Shown: piece after piece, positions 15,062 to 22,198 of the stretch
How the letters are laid out: the number at the start of each line of letters is the position of its first letter
Numbering within the stretch: the stretch's first letter is position 1
NCBI RefSeq assembly: GCF_016786325.1
Contig: NZ_JADWYU010000096.1
Location: forward strand, 56,152-120,151
From: Frankia nepalensis
Lineage (GTDB): Bacteria > Actinomycetota > Actinomycetes > Frankiales > Frankiaceae
Length of the DNA: 64,000 bases
Direction: 5' to 3'
The notes under the pieces: generated by a model
Seen by the model: the letters and a program-made list of their open reading frames with translations, nothing else
Told to the model about the DNA's origin: nothing
Database searches by the model: none
Translations under genes and position numbers: made by a program

Positions 15062-16294
15062 TCAGGGTCTGGTTTCTGGTCCGACGGAATGCTCGAGAAG
15101 TATCGCGGACACCCGCTCGCGCAGCTCCGAGAGCTTACGGTTGCCGTTGGTGCCGTTTTCCCTCGGGGGCAGCGCGAACCCGGTGTACATGACACGGCGC
15201 TCCTCGACGATCGGCGGGGTCGATTCGTGGAGGGTGCAGCTCAGATGGACCGTCACGTCACCGGGCTCGGTCGGGACCGCGACGACAGGTAGGTAGGGCG
15301 CGGTTTTCGCGATCTCTACCGGTATCAGGACTCGGTGGGAGCCGGCGACGACACGGAGCTGGCCGTTCGCCTCGCCACTGGCGGTGACGGCAATCCCAAC
15401 GACAGGGCTCGAGCAGTTGTAGGCGTGACGACCCAGGTGGCAGTCGCGGTGAAAGCTGACGTCCGAGGCGCCGACCGTCACTCCGACTGGTTTGACGAGC
15501 GCTTCCAGTCCGTTGTCGTCCGCCGAGGGCCCGACGAGCTCCTCGTCGCCCGCCAAGGCTTGACGCAGACTGTCCCACCGCGCGCCACGCAGAATGGCAA
15601 CGCTCGTCGCGGAACGCCGGCTGAATTGCTGTAGCCGGACGCACTGGCGGGTTCCGTCCCTTAGAGTCGCCCACCAGGACCTACCATCGCCCTCGTAGCA
15701 GTATTCGAGCGCTCGGTCGATGTCGTTGGAGACCTTGGCCATGTCCGACGGATCGATCCAACCCCGCAAGTGGAGGAACCCGGCCTCACGTAAGAAGTGC
15801 GCGATGTCCGCGGGGTCGTCGCCCGGAGTGAAGAGCCGTCGGAGGTCAAGCGGCTCGCCCCGGCGATCGAGGAAATCGATCCCATCGTCGACGACCGGCC
15901 ATCCTTCGAGCAGCGCGAGCCATAGCGAGTCCCAGATGGAGATGTCGCGCTCGCTGCCGCCGCGGTACCGCAGCTCGCGCGCGACGAGCATCGCGTTGAA
16001 GGACTGCTGGTTCTGCACCCAGTCAGAGAATTCCGCTTCGCTGAAGGTCACGACGACCGCGCCTTCGGCCCTGCCGGGGGAGACCGCCAGGGTCGCACCG
16101 TCAGGGGTGAACGACCAGCATTGGTCGCCTATCTCGACGGCGAGCGGCGGGGCGTCGAGCGAGGCGATTCCGTTCGCCACGAACTCACCATGGCGCGCGA
16201 CCAGGTCCGGGAAATCGACCGCGAGAAACTCCTCCATACTCACCTGCCGAACGTCGGCATCGCGGCGGGTACGGCGATCCAAGGCGACGGGCAT
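15062..16294 (-). CDS. Fe(II)/2-oxoglutarate (phytanoyl-CoA) dioxygenase-like protein
   Basis: The 410-residue protein has a C-terminal double-stranded beta-helix of the phytanoyl-CoA dioxygenase type. The likely iron ligands are H282-x-D284 (in FHRDCHLG) and H356 (in LSCTLHES), followed by an arginine (RRVMYTGF) suited to bind 2-oxoglutarate. The N-terminal 170 residues form a separate region with a sterol-carrier-like look (DQCWSFTPDGATLAVSPG around residue 60), so the protein may be a lipid-binding plus oxygenase fusion. ATG 16294 has GAGAGGGAACGCC upstream; upstream in-frame codons read as arginine-rich noise. It is isolated, with decayed DNA on both sides. Substrate unknown. Confidence 0.75.
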   Translation of the reverse strand: MPVALDRRTRRDADVRQVSMEEFLAVDFPDLVARHGEFVANGIASLDAPPLAVEIGDQCWSFTPDGATLAVSPGRAEGAVVVTFSEAEFSDWVQNQQSFNAMLVARELRYRGGSERDISIWDSLWLALLEGWPVVDDGIDFLDRRGEPLDLRRLFTPGDDPADIAHFLREAGFLHLRGWIDPSDMAKVSNDIDRALEYCYEGDGRSWWATLRDGTRQCVRLQQFSRRSATSVAILRGARWDSLRQALAGDEELVGPSADDNGLEALVKPVGVTVGASDVSFHRDCHLGRHAYNCSSPVVGIAVTASGEANGQLRVVAGSHRVLIPVEIAKTAPYLPVVAVPTEPGDVTVHLSCTLHESTPPIVEERRVMYTGFALPPRENGTNGNRKLSELRERVSAILLEHSVGPETRP

Positions 16295-16314
16295 GGCGTT
16301 CCCTCTCCTCTGGT

Positions 16315-16760
16315 TCACGGGTAGCGCAGGCCGATCTGGACTCGCGTGGCGTGAAGGGCCCGCATGACGGACACGGACTCGTCCAGCGGCATGACCTCGC
16401 TTTCGAGGTGACCGTCCTTGAGCCGGTCGTGGACGTGCCACGCCTGGTGGTGCAGACCGCCGCCGGGCTGGTCACGGTTGTCATGCCCATCTGTTGCTGC
16501 TGGGTCACTGACGGCGGGCAGGCTCAGTTGTCGACTGCCAGAAGGCTCCCCCACGGTGAGTTCGTCGGGCAGTGCATGAACCTGGGTAGCTCGATGCTGT
16601 CTTTCGTGCCGGCGATGCGGTCGGTGCGCGCGAGACTTGCTCGCAGGTGCCATCGCGACAGCCGCCGCGCCTGTGCGGTATCCGTCAGGACGGCGATGTG
16701 CTCGTGGCCGGTCTCGCTGGTCTCGCCGAGCTGGCCGAACGCCGCCGCGGCCTGGTCATG
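16315..16760 (-). pseudogene. Gfo/Idh/MocA oxidoreductase remnant (C-terminal part)
   Basis: Minus-strand translation in two frames reproduces the C-terminal 140 residues of the intact oxidoreductase at 27169-28287. The upper frame has FGQLGET and SLARTDRIAGTKDSIELP; after a frameshift near 16570 the lower frame has GGGLHHQAWHVHDRLKDGHL and EVMPLDESVSVMRALHA, ending IGLRYP. The intact gene has GGGLHHQIRHVHEQLSAGHL and DVMPLAESVSVLRTLDA. The N-terminal NAD-binding half is missing. This is a relic of a second copy of the glycoside locus. Confidence 0.85.
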
Positions 16761-17841
16761 ACGACGGGCGCCAGGTGTCGCCCTTGTGGAAGAGACCCCG
16801 TGGCCGGCCGAGGGGCAGGTCAAGGTGGGTCCGAATGCCGGGCGGCGCGGTCACGACGTCGTGGATCAGGTTGACGACCGACATGCCAGTCCAGATCCGG
16901 CCCGGGTAGCCGGGGTCGCCGGTCACGCTGGGTTCCAGATGCTCGACGGTGATCCGCGTGGATGGCTCGCCAACGAAGTCGACGATGTAACGGTTCGTGC
17001 CGTCGCAGATGTCGGGCGTGAGGTCGTCGGCCATCTTCCAGTTCGACAGGAAGACGAGCGCGGGACGGCCGTCGACGATCGCCTCCCACCGCCGGCGCAT
17101 CCCCGCTACCGTCCCGGCCCTGATCTCCCCTGCCGCGATGGTCAGGTCCCGGTCGCTCACGGCCATGGTCAGCTCGTGCGTGTACCGCTCGACCTGGAGG
17201 TCCAGCGCGGTCGCCAGCAGGGCCATGGATTCCTGGTAGGGCGCGTCGATCTCCCCCATGACCGCTTGGGCGTGCCCGAGGGCCTCGTCGGGCTCACGAC
17301 CGAAGCCGAACAGACCGAAGATCATGGCAGCGCCGGGATGATCGCTGAAGTCACACACCTCGGTCACGACCAGCTGGTCGATCCGGCTCATCAGCCGAGA
17401 GCTGACGAGCGGGAAGATGTCGCCGACGAAGCCCGGGTGGATCCCGCCGCCATGCAGCGTAGTTCCCCCGGCCTCGCAAGCAGCCTGCAGTCGGATGGTC
17501 CGTTCGTCGTCCGGCGCCGGAAAGGTCAACCCCACCGCGGTCACGACGTTCTTCCCTGACCGCAGCAACGACTCCAGATCGTCGACGTCGACCGCTAGCG
17601 GCAGATAGTTCACACAGTCGGCCTCCAGCGCGAGAATCGCCGCCTTGTCCGTCGTGGCGGCGACGCCCAGTGGGCTGATCCCGGCGAGGACCCCGGCGTC
17701 GACACCATCCTTGTCCGCGGACGTAGTGTAGACACCTGCCAGCTCAAACATCGGGTTCGCGGCAAAGTGACGAATCGAGATCTGGCCGATCTTCCCGGTC
17801 GCCCACTGGATGACACGAACGGGACGGGACGAGGTGGCCAT
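16756..17841 (-). CDS. dihydrodipicolinate-reductase-like NAD(P)-dependent oxidoreductase
   Basis: The 361-residue protein starts with a Rossmann strand-loop (VIQWATGKIGQISIRHF), as in the DapB-like amine/keto dehydrogenase group that includes 2,4-diaminopentanoate dehydrogenases. A glycine/histidine segment GTTLHGGGIHPGF near residue 127 matches that group, which is longer than true DapB (about 270 residues). Such proteins occur in actinomycete lipid and secondary-metabolite loci; the substrate cannot be read from sequence. ATG 17841 is followed by MATSSRPVRVIQ and has GATCGATGG upstream, a weak ribosome site. Its last bases touch the start of the Gfo/Idh remnant, so its own C-terminus may sit near a rearrangement point. 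Confidence 0.75.
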   Translation of the reverse strand: MATSSRPVRVIQWATGKIGQISIRHFAANPMFELAGVYTTSADKDGVDAGVLAGISPLGVAATTDKAAILALEADCVNYLPLAVDVDDLESLLRSGKNVVTAVGLTFPAPDDERTIRLQAACEAGGTTLHGGGIHPGFVGDIFPLVSSRLMSRIDQLVVTEVCDFSDHPGAAMIFGLFGFGREPDEALGHAQAVMGEIDAPYQESMALLATALDLQVERYTHELTMAVSDRDLTIAAGEIRAGTVAGMRRRWEAIVDGRPALVFLSNWKMADDLTPDICDGTNRYIVDFVGEPSTRITVEHLEPSVTGDPGYPGRIWTGMSVVNLIHDVVTAPPGIRTHLDLPLGRPRGLFHKGDTWRPSS

Positions 17842-18429
17842 CGATCAAACTCCGATCATCGCGGACACGGCAGTTGAGCACGGGTGGACGCCGGGACATC
17901 GAGAGAAACCGCTGATTCGGTTGCCAGCCCATAGGGAATTTCCTCGACCACCGCGGCCAGGGTTCTGATCACTAGTTGGGGTCGCAAGCGGTACCGGCGC
18001 CTCGTTCCTCGCACTGGCGCCGTCGGAATGTGCGGCATCAATCCTTCGGCGGTGCCGACCATCTCATCGAGGTCGTGCCAGCACGTCGCTGCCCGAGATT
18101 AGCAGCGCGAGCTAGCACGAGCAAGTCCTGTCCGGGAATATGGAGTGGCTGCGGACCTGCAGGAGCGCTGGAAGACGGGTGACTCGTTCGCCTCAGACCA
18201 TGCGGAGCGACTGTCCAACCTCGGCTCCGACGAGCTGGTGGAACAACCTTGCGGCGAGACGAGCTCGATACCACGGCGCCGCGAGATGCGCGCCTCGCTC
18301 CGGCTGGACGCCGAGGTGCGCAACACGATCATCGCAGAGGGCGACCGGCTAGTCACATCACGAAGGAGCCCACCACGTGGGTCTGGCAGACGTATCACGG
18401 GCGTGCCGGGATATGACATCGCCAGGTTC
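17842..18429. other. non-coding or degraded stretch
   Basis: No intact gene is visible. A plus-strand frame from 18145 to about 18360 has balanced, protein-like composition (HAERLSNLGSDELVEQPC), but it has no ribosome site, enters the antisense of the GH3 relic and matches nothing I recognise. It may be another fragment. The bases 18111-18126 carry a LacI-type operator-like sequence. Confidence 0.35.
18111..18126. repeat. LacI-operator-like sequence, copy at 18.1 kb
   Basis: GCTAGCACGAGCAAGT is identical over 16 bases to the sequence at 19190-19205 upstream of the LacI gene. It shares GCTAGCACGAGC with the operator at 40161-40172. No intact gene is next to it now, so it is probably the stranded control site of a lost gene. 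Confidence 0.65.
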
Positions 18430-18712
18430 GATGCTCCGCACGCCGTCGACCATGGTGAGGACTCTGGCCACGGCCTTGTCGATGACCCGCTCGTCGAGGC
18501 GTCCACCGGCAACCTCGCCGGCCAGATAGGAGAAGTTCGTGTTTCCGGGGAGCTCTACGCCGAGGCCAGCGCTGATCGATTGGACTGCGGCCCGCCCATT
18601 CGAGATGGCGCTGTGGTAACTCGTGGTCAGCACGGTCACGGCGTCGTAGTCGCTCACCGCGATTCCCTCGAATCTGAGTCGGCCGCGTAACAGGTCGGTG
18701 CGCAGCATCCGG
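18430..18712 (-). pseudogene. GH3 beta-glucosidase remnant
   Basis: This minus-strand frame corresponds to about residues 265-365 of the GH3 enzyme at 24785-27172. It keeps the nucleophile segment (AVSDYDAVTV), AAVQSISAGLGVELPGNTN and GGRLDERVIDKAVARVL; the intact gene reads VVSDYDSVTL, AAVQAVSAGLDVELPGDTN and GGRLDERVIDTAVTRVL. It lacks both ends and abuts an IS701-type remnant at about 18712. That insertion probably caused the truncation. Confidence 0.88.
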
Positions 18713-18714
18713 CG

Positions 18715-19135
18715 GTGCAGCGGTCGCGGTTCTTCCTGTCCGAGTCGGTGCGGGATCCCGAGAAGGTCAACGCCCGGCGGTTGGTCGCGACCACCGGCCC
18801 GGCCCGCCTTCCGGACAGGTTCACCTGGTACCTGGCGACCAGCCTGCCGCGCCTCGGTTCGACACATTCTGCTGGGACGCCGGGTTCTGCCGCCGCCGTC
18901 CCGCGGCAGGACTCCAGTACGCAGCCCGGCCAGCGAGAGAGGGACACCCACGTCTCCCGTCACCCGTGCGGACGTCGTGGCCGACGACGCTGCGCGCGGT
19001 CCGCGACTGGCTGCCCCCTGGGTGGGCTCCACCGCCGGTGGAAAGCCTGGTCCACCACGCGCAACCCGCTGACTCCAGGCCCTGATCACCGCGGTCGACC
19101 CAGGCCACGGCCTACACCTCCACCTTCCGCCCTGA
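18715..19135 (+). mobile_element. IS701-family transposase remnant (C-terminal part)
   Basis: The plus strand keeps pieces of an IS701-type DDE transposase. One is RRLVATTGPARLPDRFTWYL then ATSLPR, equivalent to the conserved LVVATTDP-LP--TWYL-TNLPRPG stretch. After frame breaks come PTTLRAVRDWLPPGW and finally ALITAVDPGHGLHLHLPP before a TGA at 19133-19135, which match the normal C-terminal end. The N-terminal part and much of the catalytic domain are missing. No inverted repeats could be paired, so the element is dead. Confidence 0.75.
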
Positions 19136-19189
19136 TCCAATAAGCCACCGCTGGCGCACTGAGTCCCTGTGAGTTCGCCGGCAGGGGTC

Positions 19190-19205
19190 GCTAGCACGAG
19201 CAAGT
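19190..19205. promoter_or_regulatory. LacI-type operator before the LacI gene
   Basis: GCTAGCACGAGCAAGT lies 20 bases upstream of the GTG start of the LacI gene at 19225. It is an imperfect form of TAGC-N4-GCTA, with GCAA in the right half. Its position fits autorepression. Confidence 0.65.
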
Positions 19206-19224
19206 TGGCGATACGCTGCTGAGC

Positions 19225-20238
19225 GTGTCGAAGCCTGAGACGGTGGCCCCTGCGGCAGGACGGCGGGTTACGGCCGTCGACGTCGCGCGGGCGGCGGGGG
19301 TGTCGCGCGCCACGGTGGGTTTCGTCCTCAACAACACCCGTGGGCAGACGATCTCGGAGAGCACCCGTGCGCGTGTGCTGGAGACGGCGTTGCGCCTGGG
19401 GTACCGGCCGAACAGCGCGGCCAAGGCGCTTGTCAGTGGCCGCAGCAGGATCATCCTGCTCGTCCTGCCGGACTGGCCGTTGGAGTTCCTCCTCCGGAAC
19501 TGGCTCGACGAGGCGTCCCGCGTGCTGGACGAGTCCGGCTATTCGCTGGTCACCTACGCCCGCCGCCCTAATGGGGCGACCCGCCCGCTGTGGGAGTCAT
19601 TGAACCCGGACATCGTCTTCGGGCTCGTCCCGTTCAGCGACGACGACTTGGTCTCGATGCGTGGCTGCGGGATCCGGCGGATCTATCCCGACCCTGCCCG
19701 CTGGGACAACACCGAACTCAGGATGGCCGTCCGTACCGGCCCCGAACTGCAGGTGGCGCACCTGCGCGACCGCGGGTTCACGAAGCTGGTCTACGCCGCG
19801 CTTGAGGAACCGAGTCCATACTCTCTCGTCGAGGCACGGCACCGTGCCGCCTGTGACCACGCGGATTCGCTCGGACTGCCGCCCCCGGATCTTCGACTCA
19901 TCGACTACCGTGATGGATCCGCCGAGCGCGTCGTACATGACTGGTACACCGCCGGGGTCACCGGCGTCGTGGCGTTCAACGACGACGTCGCCGCGACCGT
20001 GGTCAGTGCCGCACTGCGGGCGGGGATGCGGGTGCCCGCGGATCTCGGGGTGATCGGCCACGACGACAGCCTCATCTCGGCGACGTTCGCCCCTGCCTTG
20101 TCGACCATCAGGTTCGACACCGCCGCCCTCGGCCGCGGGTTTGCCCACTTCGCCCTCCACGAAGTCGAGGGCTATCCGCTGCAGCAATGGCAGGCGCCCG
20201 AGAACGCCGTCGAACTCGTACACCGCGAAACCACCTGA
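19225..20238 (+). CDS. LacI-family transcriptional regulator
   Basis: The 337-residue protein has the LacI helix-turn-helix at residues about 14-65 (RRVTAVDVARAAGVSRATVG, then TRARVLETALRLGYRPNSAA) and a periplasmic-binding-protein-like effector domain ending with DLGVIGHDDS. It is closely similar throughout to the LacI at 43977-44972 (LDESGYSLVTY, GLVPF, HDD, LSTIRFD), so the two arose by duplication. It is convergent with the large glycosidase operon and stands beside its GH1 end. The operator-like site 20 bases upstream and the related sites at 40.13-40.17 kb suggest it represses the operon until a sugar or glycoside binds. Confidence 0.92.
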   Translation: MSKPETVAPAAGRRVTAVDVARAAGVSRATVGFVLNNTRGQTISESTRARVLETALRLGYRPNSAAKALVSGRSRIILLVLPDWPLEFLLRNWLDEASRVLDESGYSLVTYARRPNGATRPLWESLNPDIVFGLVPFSDDDLVSMRGCGIRRIYPDPARWDNTELRMAVRTGPELQVAHLRDRGFTKLVYAALEEPSPYSLVEARHRAACDHADSLGLPPPDLRLIDYRDGSAERVVHDWYTAGVTGVVAFNDDVAATVVSAALRAGMRVPADLGVIGHDDSLISATFAPALSTIRFDTAALGRGFAHFALHEVEGYPLQQWQAPENAVELVHRETT

Positions 20239-20244
20239 CCGCTT

Positions 20245-20272
20245 ACCCGCTCAACCTGAGGGACGAGCGGGT
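20245..20272 (+). terminator. stem-loop after the LacI gene
   Basis: ACCCGCTC at 20245-20252 pairs with GAGCGGGT at 20265-20272 over a 12-base loop, seven bases after the LacI stop. No U-run follows. It is a plausible factor-independent or processing hairpin. Confidence 0.5.
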
Positions 20273-20407
20273 GTACTAAGAATCCACGCCAGCCGGTACC
20301 TCTTTAATCCATGTGGATGAGGAGGTTACCGAGGACCGGCGGCCTCGACCGAGCCGGCGACGATGGATAGTCGCGCCGCCCGCGGACCGCCGGGACACGA
20401 TCGCTGT

Positions 20408-20490
20408 CGTCGAACATGTTCGGGTGCCCGGCCCACGCCTGTTCGACCGCGAGCCCGGTGACGGGTACTCCTTGCTCCGTGAGCCGTCCA
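20408..20490 (-). pseudogene. Liv-type binding-protein fragment 1
   Basis: The minus-strand frame reads RLTEQGVPVTGLAVEQAW then AGHPNMF. It aligns with RLTKQGVPVTGLAIEPAW then VGRANMF in the lipoprotein at 45166-46380. Homology stops at about 20408. On its upstream side it is joined in frame to a piece of IS5-type transposase, giving an artificial fused frame from 20591. Confidence 0.8.
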
Positions 20491-20591
20491 TCTCGGTCAT
20501 CCGCCCACCGGCCACCACGGGGCGGGTTCTTCGGCGACAGTGGCTCGATCCGCGCCCACGCGGTGTCGGTGATCTCATGCCGACCAACCAT
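20491..20591 (-). mobile_element. IS5-family transposase N-terminal remnant
   Basis: From ATG 20591 the minus strand encodes MVGRHEITDTAWARIEPLSP followed by a GGRWAD segment. This is the conserved start of actinomycete IS5-type transposases (RHELTD-AW--I-PLLP, then RGGRWADHR). Only about 33 residues remain before the frame runs into a binding-protein fragment. No inverted repeats or target duplication could be defined. Confidence 0.75.
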
Positions 20592-20639
20592 GGATCATGA
20601 AGATTATCCGGTGTCCTTGATCCACGAGATACGACCCAG

Positions 20640-20822
20640 CCCCACGAGCGGCCCGGATGTAGCGGCCGACGACCTCGGGCGCGGCCGGGTAGCCGAAGGA
20701 GAACATGTTCTCGCGCCCGGCCCAGAACGGCTCGATGGCGATTCCGGCGACCGGCACTCCACTGCTTCGCCAGGAAGTCCATCGAGTCGCCGAGCGCGGC
20801 ACTGGCGGTCACCAGGCCGAAC
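20640..20822 (-). pseudogene. Liv-type binding-protein fragment 2
   Basis: The minus strand reads FGLVTASAALGDSMDFLAKQ, then after a frameshift GVPVAGIAIEPFWAGRENMF and VVGRYIRAA. It aligns with FGLVTASASLHDSMERLTKQ, GVPVTGLAIEPAWVGRANMF and VVGRYIQDA of the lipoprotein at 45166-46380. It partly covers the same protein segment as fragment 1, so the two come from separate copies. It ends 15 bases from the GH1 stop. Confidence 0.85.
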
Positions 20823-20837
20823 GGTGGTGCCCTTCGC

Positions 20838-22055
20838 CTAGGGAAGGCGGCCCGCCCGGGCGATCTCACCGAGCCGACGGGCGGACGGCTTCACCGTGCG
20901 GGCGAAGGTGGTCCGGTCGACGGCGATCAGCCCGAACGTCATGGCGAAGCCGGACGTCCACTCGAAGTTGTCGAGCAGCGACCAGTGGAGGTAGCCGCGG
21001 ACGTCGACGCCGTCGGCGACGCATCCGGCCAGTCCTTCGAGGGCGGCGGCGGTGTAGGCGATACGGGCGTCGTCGTCGGCGGTGGCGATGCCGTTCTCGG
21101 TGACCAGGACGGGGACACGGGTGTGCTCGGCCGCGAGCCGGACCGTGTGCCCGAGGGCCTGGGGGTAGATCTCCCAACCGGTCTGCGTTGTCGCGACCCC
21201 CTCCGGCACCGGCAGGACACCGTCGGGCCCGATCCGTTCCCGGGTGTAGGTCTGCACGCCGACGAAATCGTCGTCGCGGGACACGTCGAGCCAGTCGAGC
21301 TCAGCTGCCTGACGCGTGGCGGTCCAGCGCTGTTCGCCCCCGTCGGCGGGCTGGAGGTCGATGAGGGCCAGGGTCCAGCCGACGGCGGGGTTGCCAGGTC
21401 CTGATTTGATCGCCTCGACGGCCTTGCGGTGCGCGGCGGCCATCACCGCGACATCGGCGGCGGGCCAGCTCCCGCCCGACTGGGCTGCCTGGCTGTCGGT
21501 GTCGCCGGAGAGGCCGAGGCCGTCCTCGCGGGCGGCTGCCGGGATCAGGCCGAGGTGGACCATCAGCGAGATCACGTTCGGCTCGTTGAAGGTGCACACC
21601 CAGGGCACCAGATCGCCGATGTGCTCGGTGAGGCGGGCGGCGTACCGGGCGAACCGGTCCACTGCGGCGGTGCCGTTCCAGCCGCCGGCGGCGGCGAACC
21701 AGCGGGGTGTCGTGAAGTGGTTGTAGGTGACGACGGGTGTCACGCCGTGCTCCAGGCAGGTGCCGACCATGCGTCGGTAGTGGTCGAGCGCGGCCCGGGA
21801 GAAATAGCCTTCCTCGGGTTCGATCCGGGCCCATTCGACGCCGAACCGGTAGGCGTTCAGCCCAAGTCCGGCAAGGGTGGCGATATCTTCGGGATAGCGA
21901 TGGTAATGGTCACACGCATCGCCCGACGGCTCGGCGAACCGTGATCCGGGAGCCCATTCGGCGGCCCACATGTCGGCGTTGACGTTTCCGCCCTCGACCT
22001 GGTGGGCGGCGGTCGCGGCACCCCAGAGAAAGCCGTCAGGGAACTGGTCGACCAT
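20838..22055 (-). CDS. GH1 family beta-glycosidase
   Basis: The 405-residue enzyme is a glycoside hydrolase family 1 retaining beta-glycosidase. The N-terminus FPDGFLWGAATAAHQVEGG is the family signature, the acid/base is E158 in TFNEPN, and the nucleophile is E320 in VTENG. The C-terminal HWSLLDNFEW-GF segment is intact. It is a little shorter than the usual 440-470 residues. No signal peptide is visible, so it acts in the cytoplasm on imported glycosides. ATG 22055 has GGAGGT nine bases upstream. It is the last gene of the long operon, 143 bases after the rhamnosidase. Glucoside, galactoside or fucoside specificity cannot be told from sequence. Confidence 0.93.
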   Translation of the reverse strand: MVDQFPDGFLWGAATAAHQVEGGNVNADMWAAEWAPGSRFAEPSGDACDHYHRYPEDIATLAGLGLNAYRFGVEWARIEPEEGYFSRAALDHYRRMVGTCLEHGVTPVVTYNHFTTPRWFAAAGGWNGTAAVDRFARYAARLTEHIGDLVPWVCTFNEPNVISLMVHLGLIPAAAREDGLGLSGDTDSQAAQSGGSWPAADVAVMAAAHRKAVEAIKSGPGNPAVGWTLALIDLQPADGGEQRWTATRQAAELDWLDVSRDDDFVGVQTYTRERIGPDGVLPVPEGVATTQTGWEIYPQALGHTVRLAAEHTRVPVLVTENGIATADDDARIAYTAAALEGLAGCVADGVDVRGYLHWSLLDNFEWTSGFAMTFGLIAVDRTTFARTVKPSARRLGEIARAGRLP

Positions 22056-22198
22056 CGTGGGACCTCCGGGTTTCCAGGTAGGGGATGGTGCGGTGTTGCG
22101 CCAGGCCGAAGCGCCGGGCCTGCGGAGTACGGGGACTCCGAAGACAGGGCTTCCGGAAGACAGCGCGGCCCGTTCGGTTCGCGCCGCGCTCGCGGTTG

